From: DATBLE01 sp963734065
GTDB taxonomy: Bacteria; Actinomycetota; Thermoleophilia; Gaiellales; Gaiellaceae
DNA: 64,000 nucleotides
Assembly (NCBI GenBank): GCA_963734065.1
Contig: CAVTFN010000004.1
Span: 124,001-188,000 of the forward strand
Direction of reading: 5' to 3'
Part shown: one piece after another, positions 34,277-42,781 of the stretch
Layout: every line of letters begins with the position of its first letter
Numbering within the stretch: the first letter of the stretch is position 1
Translations under genes and position numbers: made by a program
Notes under the pieces: generated by a model
Told to the model about the DNA's origin: nothing
Database searches by the model: none
The model's input: only the letters and a program-made list of their open reading frames with translations

Positions 34277-34506
34277 AGCGGCGTCCGCAGTGCTGCGAGC
34301 TTCTGCTTCAGCGCGGGCGGCATCTCCTCCGAGCAGACCTGGCGGACGAAGATCCGCAGGCTCTCCTCGAAGCGGTAGCGCTTCCGGCAGTATCCGCACC
34401 CATCGAGATGGTTCTCGGCTTCCGCGCGCTCGGCGTCGTCGAGCTCGCGGTCGAGGTACGGCTGCATCCACTCCTCGCACTTGTCGCAGAGTTCGTCGAA
34501 CTCCAT
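34273..34506 (-). CDS. rsrA: zinc-binding anti-sigma factor (RsrA-like)
   Basis: 77 aa. CDKCEEWMQPYLDREL and HLDGCGYCRKRY give the redox-sensing zinc site (HxxxCxxC plus upstream Cys) of ZAS anti-sigma factors. In Streptomyces, RsrA holds SigR until disulfide stress oxidises these cysteines. It follows the sigma gene with a one-base gap. Confidence 0.92.
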   Translation of the reverse strand: MEFDELCDKCEEWMQPYLDRELDDAERAEAENHLDGCGYCRKRYRFEESLRIFVRQVCSEEMPPALKQKLAALRTPL

Positions 34507-34507
34507 C

Positions 34508-35092
34508 TCAGCCTCCGACAGCCTGGTCCGCGAGTGCGGTCTTCAGGATACGGCGCCCGCGGTGCAATCGCGACATCACCGTGCCGATCGGGATGTCGAG
34601 GATCTGGGCGGCGTCCTGGTAGGTGAAGTCGCCGATGTCGACAAGGACGATGACGTCCCGGAAGTCGTGGGGAACCTCTGACAGCGCCCCCACCACGTCG
34701 TCCTGCGAGAGCCGGTCGACGACGGCGTCCTGGTCGGACCGCGGCTCGCGCGACGACTCCTCGAGCCGGTTGTAGAGGAAGTAGTCGCCTTCCTCCAGGG
34801 GCTGCATCTCCGGGGAGCGCTGCTTGCGGCGGCCGCGGTCGATGTTCAGGTTGGTGAGGATGCGCAGGAGCCAGGCGCGGAGGTTCGTCCCCGGCGTGTA
34901 CGAGCGCCAGCTGCGGAACGCACGCGCGTACGTCTCCTGCATCAGGTCCTCCGCCTCCTCGCGGCTGCCGACGAGCCGCCGGGCCACGCGGTAGACCTGA
35001 TCAGAGAGCTCAAGCGCTTCCTCCTCGAACCGCACACGGTCGCGTGCGTCGGTTGCCAGTCGCTGGGGCTCGGTGGGCGTGACCTCGCTCAC
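34508..35092 (-). CDS. sigR: thiol-oxidative-stress sigma factor (SigR/SigH type)
   Basis: 194 aa. Region 2: ARRLVGSREEAEDLMQETYA and FRSWRSYTPGTNLRAWLLRI. Region 4: DFTYQDAAQILDIPIGTVMS with RLHRGRRIL. Pairing with an RsrA-like zinc anti-sigma is diagnostic of the SigR group. A SigR-type promoter (GGGAAT, 18 bases, GTT) precedes it at 35128-35154, so it is probably autoregulated. Expected regulon: thioredoxin and thiol metabolism. Confidence 0.94.
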   Translation of the reverse strand: MSEVTPTEPQRLATDARDRVRFEEEALELSDQVYRVARRLVGSREEAEDLMQETYARAFRSWRSYTPGTNLRAWLLRILTNLNIDRGRRKQRSPEMQPLEEGDYFLYNRLEESSREPRSDQDAVVDRLSQDDVVGALSEVPHDFRDVIVLVDIGDFTYQDAAQILDIPIGTVMSRLHRGRRILKTALADQAVGG

Positions 35093-35127
35093 CCGCCCAC
35101 CCTAGCAACGCGTTTCTGAACACTGCC

Positions 35128-35154
35128 AACGCCGGCGGGAGCAGGGATATTCCC
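35128..35154 (-). promoter_or_regulatory. SigR-type autoregulatory promoter
   Basis: On the minus strand GGGAAT (35154-35149), an 18-base spacer, then GTT (35130-35128). This matches the known SigR/SigH consensus GGGAAT-N18-GTT and points at sigR, 35 bases before its ATG. Confidence 0.8.
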
Positions 35155-35214
35155 CGTTTAGGCGCGCGCCGTCGAGGGGTAGCACCGCAGACAGGCGACC
35201 GGAAGGAGGCAGGG

Positions 35215-35700
35215 ATGCGTGGGTACGAGGTTGTGACGAGCGACGATCGCGTCGTCGGCCAGGTGGTCGACGTGCGAGACGGCTTCCTGATCGTCGAGTC
35301 GGGCCACCTCCGCAAGTCGCGCCACCCCGTTCCGCGTGAGTTCGTCCACGTCGTGGACGAGGCGGCGAAGGCCTTCGTGACGGTGCCCAAACGCGTGCTG
35401 ATGGAGGCGCCGAGAGTCGACAAGCGGGCCGGCTTCGACCGGGCTGCCGCGGCCAGGCACTTCGGCCTTGCAGAGTCTTACCTCCAGCCGCCGACCGAGG
35501 GCGAGGGCGAATCGCTCGCGCACGATCCGGCGTGGGGAGCCGACCGGGACTCGATCGCCGCCGGCCGCCCGGCCCCGGAGCACCGGCGGGCGGAGATGCG
35601 CAAGCACATGCGACCGGGATTCCCGGACGAGCACCACCCGAGCTCCACGGCGCTCTTCGGCGACCGGCGGATCGACAGCCGCCGCGTCAAAGGGGACTAG
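35215..35700 (+). CDS. PRC-barrel/DUF2171-like protein
   Basis: 161 aa with a strong AAGGAGG site. Residues 1-70 are beta-rich (YEVVTSDDRVVGQVVDVRDG, HPVPREFVHVVDE), like the PRC-barrel/DUF2171 fold. The remaining ~90 residues are charged and probably disordered, with SSTALFGDRRIDSRRVKGD at the end. It is divergent from sigR. Function unknown. Confidence 0.75.
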   Translation: MRGYEVVTSDDRVVGQVVDVRDGFLIVESGHLRKSRHPVPREFVHVVDEAAKAFVTVPKRVLMEAPRVDKRAGFDRAAAARHFGLAESYLQPPTEGEGESLAHDPAWGADRDSIAAGRPAPEHRRAEMRKHMRPGFPDEHHPSSTALFGDRRIDSRRVKGD

Positions 35701-35706
35701 CCGGGA

Positions 35707-35931
35707 CTAGCCCGGCTCGACCGCAGCCTGGTGGAAGCCGCCCCGGGCGAGCCGGGCCAGGATCGCGTCGCGGTCGGTGCGGTCGTCGTCCCAGGAGAGG
35801 GTGACTTGCCCGACCAGGTTCGCGTTCGCGGCTTCGAGCCCGTCGAGGTCGCGCAGCGTCGCGCCGAGGCGCATCACGCAGCGCTCGCAGCGGATGCCGG
35901 TGACCTCGATCGTCTCGGTCTGGGTCGCCAT
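35707..35931 (-). CDS. heavy-metal-associated (HMA) domain protein
   Basis: 74 aa, one ferredoxin-like domain. GIRCERCVMRLG carries the CxxC metal site (the usual motif is MxCxxC; here IRCERC). The remainder follows the usual pattern with DLDGLEAANANLVGQVTL. It is a probable copper-binding chaperone. The gene stands alone in front of the GCS2 ligase on the same strand. Confidence 0.88.
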   Translation of the reverse strand: MATQTETIEVTGIRCERCVMRLGATLRDLDGLEAANANLVGQVTLSWDDDRTDRDAILARLARGGFHQAAVEPG

Positions 35932-35940
35932 GGGCTGCTC

Positions 35941-36945
35941 CTAGCCTAGCGTCCGTTCGGCAACGTCCTCGACGACGGCCGTGAGCCCGCCGGCGGCCAT
36001 GATCTCCAGCTGGCGCTCGGCCTCGGGCCTGCCGTCGAGCACGAGGCGGGCGAGCTCGAGCTCCTCGCCCGCCAGGGCCGGCTCGACCTGCGCGGCGAGC
36101 GCCTCGACCTCGTCCGGATCGGGCGGGAGCCGCGAGCCCGTTTCGCGCCGGCGCGCGTAGAGCTCCCGGTCGTACGTCTTAGCAGTGCCTGGCACCGTTA
36201 GGACGAGCGCGCGCACGATCGCTGCGAAGCCGGCCGACCTGCGCACGTCGGTCTGCATGTCCATCACCCGCACCTCCAGGGTGCCGTACTCGGGACGCGG
36301 CCACGCATCCCAGTGCCGGCGGGTCGAGTCGCTGCCGGTGGCGACCCGCCAGTCGTCCCAGTTCCGGAGCACCGGCGGCGTTCCGCCGGTCGGCAGCAGC
36401 AGCAGCCGCTCCGCCCGTTCCGATCGGCGGCCGGCGTCGTCGCAGTCGACCAGGGGCGAGTTCGCAGAGAGCGCGAGTAGGACCGGGAGCCACGGGACCA
36501 CCGACTCGAAGGCACGCAACGCGGCATCCGCATCGGGAATGGAGACGTGGACGTGCAGACCGCAGACGAGCTGCCGGCGCAGAGCGTCGCCGAGCGTCGA
36601 GGCCATCTGCTCGTACCTCGGCAGCGGGACGATCTCCTGGTCCTCACCGGAGGCCAGCGGGTGCGCTCCGGCCGCGTAGACGCGCAGCCCGTGGGCGACC
36701 GCGCGCTCGGCGATCTCTGCCCGTATCCGCCTGAGCTCCGCGACAGCGGCACCGGCGTCGGGCACGACGGGAGTCGCGAGCTCGACGAGGCTCTCGAAGA
36801 CCTCGGCTTTGACGCGCTCGTCTCCCTCGCCGACCACGCGCGAGAAGCCCGCGGCCGCGTCCAGCGTCGAGGCGTCGACGAAGAAGAGCTCCTCCTCGAC
36901 CCCCAGCGTCCCGGGCTCGGCGCAGCCGAACCGGTGCTGAATCAC
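35941..36945 (-). CDS. carboxylate-amine ligase, glutamate-cysteine ligase type 2 (GCS2/YbdK-EgtA family)
   Basis: 334 aa from GTG 36945. LGVEEELFFVD is the family N-terminal motif; CGLHVHVSIPDADAALRAFE and PEYGTLEVRVMDMQTDVRRS are core active-site segments. It joins a carboxylate (usually glutamate) to an amine with ATP. Its start overlaps the stop of a small uncharacterised gene by GTGA (36942-36945). A short palindrome GTGCCTGGCAC at 36185 is read in frame as VPGTA. The substrate is unproven. Confidence 0.88.
   Translation of the reverse strand: MIQHRFGCAEPGTLGVEEELFFVDASTLDAAAGFSRVVGEGDERVKAEVFESLVELATPVVPDAGAAVAELRRIRAEIAERAVAHGLRVYAAGAHPLASGEDQEIVPLPRYEQMASTLGDALRRQLVCGLHVHVSIPDADAALRAFESVVPWLPVLLALSANSPLVDCDDAGRRSERAERLLLLPTGGTPPVLRNWDDWRVATGSDSTRRHWDAWPRPEYGTLEVRVMDMQTDVRRSAGFAAIVRALVLTVPGTAKTYDRELYARRRETGSRLPPDPDEVEALAAQVEPALAGEELELARLVLDGRPEAERQLEIMAAGGLTAVVEDVAERTLG
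36185..36195. repeat. short palindrome inside the GCS2 gene
   Basis: GTGCCTGGCAC, 5-bp arms around one base, read in frame. Short enough to be chance, but it is similar in style to the other palindromes in the window. Confidence 0.3.
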
Positions 36946-37304
36946 TTGCCGCGAACGGCGTGCACCGGGCGGCCGGCCGCCTCCCAGGCGTAGTACGACG
37001 CGCTCGGCCCGAAGGAGCGCTCGTACGCGGTCACGCGCGGGTTGCGCCCGACCTGCTTCGCGCGCCCGGCATGGCGGAGCAGGTTGGGATCGTCGCGCTC
37101 CTCCCAGACGAGGATCAGGTGGGCCGCGGTCATGAACTCGGCGACGAAGGAACAGCCCACGGCCGGACACGGAAACGGGTCGGTCGCGACGCAGAACCAG
37201 CCGCTGTGGTCGGCCTCGTCGTCGTCCGTCCAGAGGTCCTCTTCCTCGAGGAGGTCGAGATCCTCGAGCGTCAGCTCCAGCCGACCGGTCTCCTCCGCGG
37301 CCAT
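36942..37304 (-). CDS. uncharacterised small protein coupled to the GCS2 ligase
   Basis: 120 aa. The N-terminus is acidic (EDLDLLEEEDLWTDDDEADH). The middle has DPFPCPAVGCSFVAEFMTAA followed by HLILVW, where Cys, Cys and His could bind zinc. The C-terminus has RAKQVGRNPRVTAYERSFGP. There is no signal or membrane segment. Stop and start overlap with the ligase downstream suggests it supports the same reaction. I do not recognise the family. Confidence 0.7.
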   Translation of the reverse strand: MAAEETGRLELTLEDLDLLEEEDLWTDDDEADHSGWFCVATDPFPCPAVGCSFVAEFMTAAHLILVWEERDDPNLLRHAGRAKQVGRNPRVTAYERSFGPSASYYAWEAAGRPVHAVRGK

Positions 37305-37342
37305 CCGCTCACACTACCCAGGAGGACTCGGCGAAAGAGAGC

Positions 37343-37452
37343 GAAGGCCCCCGGGCAGGCGATCGGGGGCCTTCGCCTTGTGAAGGCCCCCGGGCAGGCG
37401 GTCGGGGGCCTTCGCCTTGTGAAGGCCCCCGGGCAGGCGGTCGGGGGCCTTC
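37343..37452 (-). terminator. three tandem hairpin terminators after the HtrA gene
   Basis: Three near-identical 39-base units, each with GAAGGCCCCC, a 12-base loop and GGGGGCCTTC, starting at 37343, 37382 and 37421. The first differs by one loop base (GCGATC versus GCGGTC). They lie between the HtrA gene's stop (37466) and the start of the next minus-strand gene (37304), so they would insulate it from read-through. Confidence 0.75.
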
Positions 37453-37465
37453 TCCTTGTGGACGG

Positions 37466-38665
37466 CTAGCCGGGCGTCGGCTGCCGTCCGAGCTTCACGT
37501 CGATCGTCTTCCTCTTTCCTTCTCGGTAGACGACGACACGGATTGAGTCGCCGGGCTTCTTCGCGGCGATGAGGTCACGCAGCTTGTCCAGGCTCGCGAT
37601 CGGCCGACGGCCCGCTGCGACGACGATGTCGCCGCCGAGCTTGTAGCTCTCGCCCGCGAGCGTCACCTGGGTCGTCCCTGCCTCGAGCCCGGCCTTCGCG
37701 GCGCCGCTGCCCGGCTGCACGCTCTGCACGAGGAGGCCCTGGGCGGTGGGGAGCCGGAAGACCCGGGCCAGGTCGCGGGTGATCGGCGTGGCGCTGATCC
37801 CGAGGAACGCGCGGTCGATGTGGCCCTCGCGGATCAGCTGGGCGATCACCGTCTTGACCGTGTTCGACGGGATGGCGAAGCCGATGCCGACGTTGCCGCT
37901 CGTGTCGCTCGAGCTGCCGGTCTCGATCTGCGAGTTGACGCCGATCACCTGGCCCTGCCGGTTCAGCAGCGGCCCGCCCGAGTTGCCGTGGTTGATCGCC
38001 GCGTCGGTCTGGATGACGTGGTCGATCGTGTAGCCGTTCGGGGCGGTGATCGCCCGCTGGATCGCGCTGACGATCCCCGCCGTGACCGTGCGGTCGAGCC
38101 CGAAGGGATTGCCGATCGCGACCACCGGGTCACCGACCTCCATCGCGTCGGAGTTGCCGAGCGCCAGCGGCGTCAGCGCGCGCGAGCTGGTGTCGATCTC
38201 GAGCACGGCCAGGTCGCTCGAGGGATCCGTGCCCACGACCGTCGCCTTCGTGCTGGAGCCGTTCGAGAAGCTGACCCGCACCTGCTTGGCGCCGCTGATC
38301 ACGTGGTAGTTCGTGACCACGTGCCCCGCCTTGTCGACGACGAAGCCGGAGCCGAGCGACCGCTCCTCCTGGCGCTGGGGGAAGAACTGGTTGCCGAAGA
38401 ACGGGTCGGCCGGCACGGTCACGACCGTCGTCGACGTCACCTGCACGACCCCGGGGGCGGCCCGGCGGTAGATGTCGTTGATCGAGAGCTGCCGACCCGA
38501 CGAGGACGCCGCGGACGCGGGCGAGACCGACGCCTGGATCTCGCTGACCGTGGTCGTCTCCCCGCCGAGACCTCCGAATGCAGCGGCGCCGCCGAGCGCC
38601 AGCCCGGCCCCGAGCAACGCGGCCGTGAGCAGCCCCGCCCCTGCGGCGATGCGCGTGCGTCCCAC
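37466..38665 (-). CDS. HtrA/DegP-type trypsin-like serine protease with PDZ domain
   Basis: 399 aa. An N-terminal hydrophobic segment (~residues 6-32) acts as signal or anchor. Catalytic triad: His in VVTNYHVI, Asp in DPSSDLAVLEID, Ser in GNSGGPLL. A C-terminal PDZ domain runs from ~300 (AFLGISATPI to VVVYREGKRK). It degrades misfolded proteins outside the membrane. It is followed by an unusual triple terminator. Confidence 0.95.
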   Translation of the reverse strand: MGRTRIAAGAGLLTAALLGAGLALGGAAAFGGLGGETTTVSEIQASVSPASAASSSGRQLSINDIYRRAAPGVVQVTSTTVVTVPADPFFGNQFFPQRQEERSLGSGFVVDKAGHVVTNYHVISGAKQVRVSFSNGSSTKATVVGTDPSSDLAVLEIDTSSRALTPLALGNSDAMEVGDPVVAIGNPFGLDRTVTAGIVSAIQRAITAPNGYTIDHVIQTDAAINHGNSGGPLLNRQGQVIGVNSQIETGSSSDTSGNVGIGFAIPSNTVKTVIAQLIREGHIDRAFLGISATPITRDLARVFRLPTAQGLLVQSVQPGSGAAKAGLEAGTTQVTLAGESYKLGGDIVVAAGRRPIASLDKLRDLIAAKKPGDSIRVVVYREGKRKTIDVKLGRQPTPG

Positions 38666-38713
38666 CAGCAGCCGTTATAGACCCGGCCGTGTTGAGGCTC
38701 GGTAGCGCCTCCG

Positions 38714-40681
38714 TTAAGGGTGTGTTGCGGCCGGCGGGACGATCCTGAGCGGTTTGTCGAAGTCGGTGTAGCGGTGCTGCATGAAGTGCGCCTGGGCGGT
38801 CATGCGCAACGCGAGCAGCCGTCCCGTCCCCGGCTCGATCGACAGCACGAACCAGGCCGGCAGGTGTGGGTCGTAGAAGGAGACGATCCGAACCGGCCGG
38901 CCGTCGACCGTCCCGGCTCCAAGCAGGTGGGCGTTCGTGCGCGGGTCGGGCCCCCAGAACGGCTGGGGCTGCCTGATCGGCTCCGTCTGGGAGCGCTCCC
39001 ACCTCCCGCCGGGGAGCTTGTCCCAGCGGGTGTCGCCGATGACCACCGCCTTCGGTCCGCCCGCGATCGAGTAGGCGAGCTTGTCCGGCGCGGCCACCCG
39101 GTAGACGGTCGCGATCGCGTTCCGGGCATTCGAGGCGAGCCGCTCGTGGATGACGAGCGTGCGCAGCGAGCGGAAGGAGCGGTCGGCACGCGTCACCAGC
39201 CCGGTCGCGACGGGGGCAGGCCAGCGGCGGGGGAGCACGAAGCGGAGGACGGCCGGCTTCGCGCCGGGGCCGGAGAGAGCGACCGCCACGGTCCGCGGCG
39301 GCGCGGGGAGCGGGATCGTCGCCGCGTAGCAGCCCGGGCCGCACGGCCGGGGGTCCGATCCGGCGATCCGGACCGTCAGCCCGTCGATACCCTTGCCGTC
39401 CTGACCGAGCGCGGTCACGCGAGCTGCGACGTCCGGCCCGCGGGGGGAGGCGGCGAGCCCGACGGCGACGTCGTCGTCCTCGCCCGCGAGCACGACCGCG
39501 TCCGCAGGCGGCGGCTCCGGGACGGCCGGCACCACGCGCGCCGCTGCCGTCGCCCGCGGCGGCGGCGGGAGCTCGGTCAGCACCGCGACCGCCACCACCA
39601 GCCCGGCGAGCAGCGCGAGCTCCGCGCCGAGGCCGAGGTTCGCGATCCGGGACCGGTTGACCCAGGCGACGACGAGCACGGCGACGAGCACGGCCGTCTT
39701 CACCAGCAGCGTCTGCCCGTACGACGTGTGCACCACCGACGCGAGGCTGGGGAACGCCGCGATCGCGCGCGGGATGGACGCCGCCCCGAGCACGACGACC
39801 GCGCCGATCGCGATCGGCGGGAATCTCCGTCGGGCCTGCGTGCTGCCGCTCGCGACGAGGAGAACGAGCCCGCCGATCCAGACGGCGGCGGCCGCGACAT
39901 GGACGAAGTCGGCGAGCGCGATCAGCGCCCGGTGGTTCCGCGGGTCGAGCGCGTGTCCGGCCAGCGTCGGCGCGGCGAGCTCGAGCACCGCCGCCGCGGA
40001 CGCGACGAGAGCCGCGGCCGGAATCGCGAGCGACGCGAGCGAGGCCGCGACGCCGACCAGACCCACGATCGCGGCGGTCTCGGTCACGTGGCCGAACCGC
40101 GTTCCGTCGGCCGCCGGCTCGATCGCCAGCAGCCCCAGCCCGCCGCCCGCGACCAGGGCAAGCCCGGCGCCGACGACCGCGGTCTCCAGCAGGCGGCGGC
40201 CGGGCTCGAGCAAGACCCGCGCGGTGAGCGCGGCCCCGCCGGCGACGAGCACGCCTGCGAGAAACAGGAAGCGGAGGACGACGGACGCGATCGAGACGCC
40301 GCCGCCCGCGGACAGGGTCGGCACCGGCCGCGGCGAGCCCGCGCCGGCGGCGAATGCGAGGACGCCGGTGATCAGGTGGCCGTCGTTCGAGACGACGCGC
40401 CAGCGGACGGTGTAGGCGCCGTGAGCCAGCCCGGGACGGAGCGGCACGACGAGGGCACGGTCGTTCCCGGCGAGCCGGTGGGCCGTGCCGGCAAGCACCG
40501 AGCGGCCCCGCGCGTCGACGGCACGGTCGCCGCCCGCCGGACGGATCTCGTCGTCGAAGAGCAGCTTGACGTCCTGCGGCGGAGTCGCGAGCACGGCGCC
40601 GTCGGCGGGCTTCGAGCCGACCAGCCGCGCATGGGCGGAGGCCGCCGCCGGAAAGGCGAGGGCCGCCAGGAGGACGAGGAC
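38714..40681 (-). CDS. CopC-CopD fusion protein with additional C-terminal domains
   Basis: About 655 aa. A signal peptide ends AFPAAASA, giving a mature N-terminal His (HARLVGSKPADGA), the copper ligand of CopC. The CopC domain continues to YTVRWRVVSNDGHLITG. About eight membrane helices (CopD) follow at ~125-385, then a YtkA-like beta domain and a LolA/LppX-like domain with FVLSIEPGTGRLLALRMTAQ. It probably moves or senses copper across the membrane. No ATG, GTG or TTG is visible at the expected start beside the upstream gene's stop; the boundary at 40681 is approximate. Confidence 0.8.
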   Translation of the reverse strand, partial: VLVLLAALAFPAAASAHARLVGSKPADGAVLATPPQDVKLLFDDEIRPAGGDRAVDARGRSVLAGTAHRLAGNDRALVVPLRPGLAHGAYTVRWRVVSNDGHLITGVLAFAAGAGSPRPVPTLSAGGGVSIASVVLRFLFLAGVLVAGGAALTARVLLEPGRRLLETAVVGAGLALVAGGGLGLLAIEPAADGTRFGHVTETAAIVGLVGVAASLASLAIPAAALVASAAAVLELAAPTLAGHALDPRNHRALIALADFVHVAAAAVWIGGLVLLVASGSTQARRRFPPIAIGAVVVLGAASIPRAIAAFPSLASVVHTSYGQTLLVKTAVLVAVLVVAWVNRSRIANLGLGAELALLAGLVVAVAVLTELPPPPRATAAARVVPAVPEPPPADAVVLAGEDDDVAVGLAASPRGPDVAARVTALGQDGKGIDGLTVRIAGSDPRPCGPGCYAATIPLPAPPRTVAVALSGPGAKPAVLRFVLPRRWPAPVATGLVTRADRSFRSLRTLVIHERLASNARNAIATVYRVAAPDKLAYSIAGGPKAVVIGDTRWDKLPGGRWERSQTEPIRQPQPFWGPDPRTNAHLLGAGTVDGRPVRIVSFYDPHLPAWFVLSIEPGTGRLLALRMTAQAHFMQHRYTDFDKPLRIVPPAATHP

Positions 40682-40682
40682 G

Positions 40683-41123
40683 CTACCGGCTCTGCGGAAG
40701 GACGAGCTCGAGGACGTCCGGCCCCGCCGGAACGAAGCCGCGGCCGCGGTAGAAGGACTCGGCGCGGTCGTTCCCGCGCTCGACGACGACCTCGAGCCGT
40801 TCCGCCCCGTTCGAGATCGCGTAGCCCTCGGCCCACTCGAGCAGCTGCTTGCCGACGCCCTCCTTCTCGTGAGCCGGATGCACACAGAGCTGTTCGATCC
40901 GAAGCGCAGCAGCGGATTCCTCGATCGCGACGTAGCCGGCGGGCTCCCCGGCCAGCTCGGCGACGAAGACGGTATCCCGCGCCAGCGTCGCGAGCGTGCG
41001 CCGGTCGTCGCCCTCGGTGAAGGCGAGCTTCGCGACCGCGAACAGCTGCCCCTCGTCGTCCTCTCGGAAGGACCGCATCGTCACCTTGCGGTACGGCACC
41101 TCGGGACCTGATGCTACCGCCAA
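40683..41123 (-). CDS. GNAT-family N-acetyltransferase
   Basis: 146 aa from 41123; GTG at PYRKVTMRS is another possible start. IEQLCVHPAHEKEGVGKQLL is the acetyl-CoA pyrophosphate loop (motif A). NGAERLEVVVERGNDRAESF and YRGRGFVPAGPDV are motif B. Substrate unknown. Its stop is directly followed by the CopC-CopD gene. Confidence 0.9.
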   Translation of the reverse strand: MAVASGPEVPYRKVTMRSFREDDEGQLFAVAKLAFTEGDDRRTLATLARDTVFVAELAGEPAGYVAIEESAAALRIEQLCVHPAHEKEGVGKQLLEWAEGYAISNGAERLEVVVERGNDRAESFYRGRGFVPAGPDVLELVLPQSR

Positions 41124-41146
41124 ACGCCGGACCGGAAAGGAGCACG

Positions 41147-41536
41147 ATGGGACATGTGTTCAGCTCGCTCGACGAGCTCGGGCAGGGATACGGATTCCGC
41201 AAGATCCGCCGGGGGCTGGGCGTCACCGCGTTCGGCGCCAACGCGCTGGTGATGCCGCCCGGCTTCGACGGGTTCCTCCACTACCACGACACCCAGGACG
41301 AGCTCTACTTCGTCCATCGCGGGACGGCCCGCTTCGAGGTCGACGGCGAGACGCGCGAGCTGGGGCCGGGGAGCCTCGTCCACGTCGAGTCGACGACGCC
41401 GCGGAAGTTCTCGAACGCCGGCGACGACGACCTGGTCGTGCTCGTGATCGGCGGCCAGGACGGCTACGTCGAGCGCGACGGCCACCTCGTCGACCCGGAT
41501 CGCGACCTGGAGCGGCGTACGGCGTTCGGGTCGTGA
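41147..41536 (+). CDS. cupin-domain protein
   Basis: 129 aa from ATG 41147 with GGAAAGGAG upstream. One cupin barrel: HYHDTQDELYFVHRGTARFE is motif 1 with HxH and Glu ligands; LGPGSLVHVESTTPRKF is motif 2. There is no signal peptide, so a cytoplasmic metal-binding enzyme or sensor. It lies 3 bases before the fluoride riboswitch region but does not look related to it. Confidence 0.85.
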   Translation: MGHVFSSLDELGQGYGFRKIRRGLGVTAFGANALVMPPGFDGFLHYHDTQDELYFVHRGTARFEVDGETRELGPGSLVHVESTTPRKFSNAGDDDLVVLVIGGQDGYVERDGHLVDPDRDLERRTAFGS

Positions 41537-41539
41537 GCC

Positions 41540-41605
41540 GGTAGCATCGGCGGCACGGGCGATGGGGCTCGCCCTAACCGCCGACCCGGCTGATGGCTCC
41601 TACCG
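41540..41605 (+). promoter_or_regulatory. fluoride riboswitch (crcB motif)
   Basis: Contains the conserved blocks GGGCGATGGGGCTCGCCC, TAACCGCC and GGCTGATGGCTCCTACC in the order of the crcB RNA, 17 bases before the crcB start and its AAAGGAG site. It binds fluoride and turns on the downstream exporter. Confidence 0.93.
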
Positions 41606-41621
41606 ATCGAAAGGAGACGTC

Positions 41622-41996
41622 ATGCCGGTGGTTCTCGCGGTCGCGTCCGGCGGCGCAGCAGGCGCACTCGCCCGGTTCGGAGTCGATTCGCTGATGGAGC
41701 GTCACGTCGACGCGCTCTTTCCGTGGTCGACGTTCGCGGTCAACATCTCGGGCTGCTTCCTCAACGGCCTGCTGGTGGCCCTGGTCGTGGACGCGCTCGG
41801 GGCGCCCCCGTGGGCGGCGCGCGGCCTGATCGTCGGCTTCCTCGGCGCCTACACGACGTTCTCGACGTTCGGCGCCGAGACCTACGAGCTGACCGAGCTG
41901 AACCACTGGGGAATTGCGCTCGCAAACGTCGCGGCAAGTGCAGCGGTCGGAGTCGGGGCCGTTGCCCTGGGCCAGGCGCTCGGGCGGCTCGCGTGA
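41622..41996 (+). CDS. crcB: fluoride channel CrcB/Fluc
   Basis: 124 aa from ATG 41622, four membrane segments. STFAVNISGCFLNGLLVAL and FLGAYTTFSTFGAETYEL are the Fluc motifs (the pore Asn and the Phe-box/TTFST segment). It works as a dual-topology dimer; only one copy is present, which fits a homodimer. A fluoride riboswitch precedes it. Confidence 0.96.
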   Translation: MPVVLAVASGGAAGALARFGVDSLMERHVDALFPWSTFAVNISGCFLNGLLVALVVDALGAPPWAARGLIVGFLGAYTTFSTFGAETYELTELNHWGIALANVAASAAVGVGAVALGQALGRLA

Positions 41997-41997
41997 C

Positions 41998-42777
41998 TCA
42001 GCCCTTCGCCTCGGCGTGGCGCAGGTTGAACACCGCCCACATGCCGAGGACGAAGATCAGCCCCGTGGCGACCAGGTAGGCGGCGCCGACCTCCACCGGC
42101 TGCCCCGCGAGCAGCCCTCGACTCGCCTCCAGCACCCGCGTGATCGGGTTCCCGCTCGCGACCCCGTGAATCCAGCCCTGGAGCAGCTTCAGCGGGACGT
42201 AGACCGGCGCGAAGAAGAGGATCAGGAATACCGGCGTCTGCATGATCGGCCCGGCCTGCACCGACTGGAAGCGCATCGCGACGCCGCACGCCCAGAAGAG
42301 GAACGCCACGTTGACCAGGACGGCGAGCAGGTACATGCCGGCCACGTCCGGGACCGAGCCCTTGATCCTCATCCCGGCTGCGAAGGCGACCGCGGTGACG
42401 ACGGAGGCGTTGATCAGCCAGCGGATCAGCGCCCCGAGCGCGTAGCCGGCGATCAGCCCGCTGCGCCGCGGCGAGGCGAGCAGCAGCCGCCGCGAGAAGC
42501 CGTACTCGAAGTCGCGCGCGATCCCGAAGCCCGTGAAGACGCCGCCGAACGCGGCCGACTGCAGCAGCACGAAGCTGAACTGGAAGCCGGCGTAGCCGGG
42601 CGGATAGTCGAAGCCGGGAAGATGGCGCAGCCGGGAGAGACCGCCGAAGAAGGCGACGAAGTTGAGCAGCGGGAAGAGGATCCCGGGCAGGAGCAGCGAC
42701 GGGTTGTGCAGGACGTTGTGCAGCGTCCGCCAGCCCACCGCCAGGGACACGTTCCGGAAGTCGCGGACGGCGCTCAT
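41998..42777 (-). CDS. ABC-2 type permease (DrrB-like), second
   Basis: 259 aa, about six membrane segments. AFGGVFTGFGIARDFEYGFS and RRLLLASPRRSGLIAGYALG match the cytoplasmic coupling region of ABC-2 exporters. It starts 4 bases after the first permease gene; the two would pair as a heterodimer with the ATPase. Substrate unknown. Confidence 0.9.
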   Translation of the reverse strand: MSAVRDFRNVSLAVGWRTLHNVLHNPSLLLPGILFPLLNFVAFFGGLSRLRHLPGFDYPPGYAGFQFSFVLLQSAAFGGVFTGFGIARDFEYGFSRRLLLASPRRSGLIAGYALGALIRWLINASVVTAVAFAAGMRIKGSVPDVAGMYLLAVLVNVAFLFWACGVAMRFQSVQAGPIMQTPVFLILFFAPVYVPLKLLQGWIHGVASGNPITRVLEASRGLLAGQPVEVGAAYLVATGLIFVLGMWAVFNLRHAEAKG

Positions 42778-42781
42778 GCGG

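Noticed and set aside
37343..37459. CRISPR-like direct repeats
   Set aside because: The three units are contiguous, with no unique spacers, and each is a self-complementary terminator hairpin.
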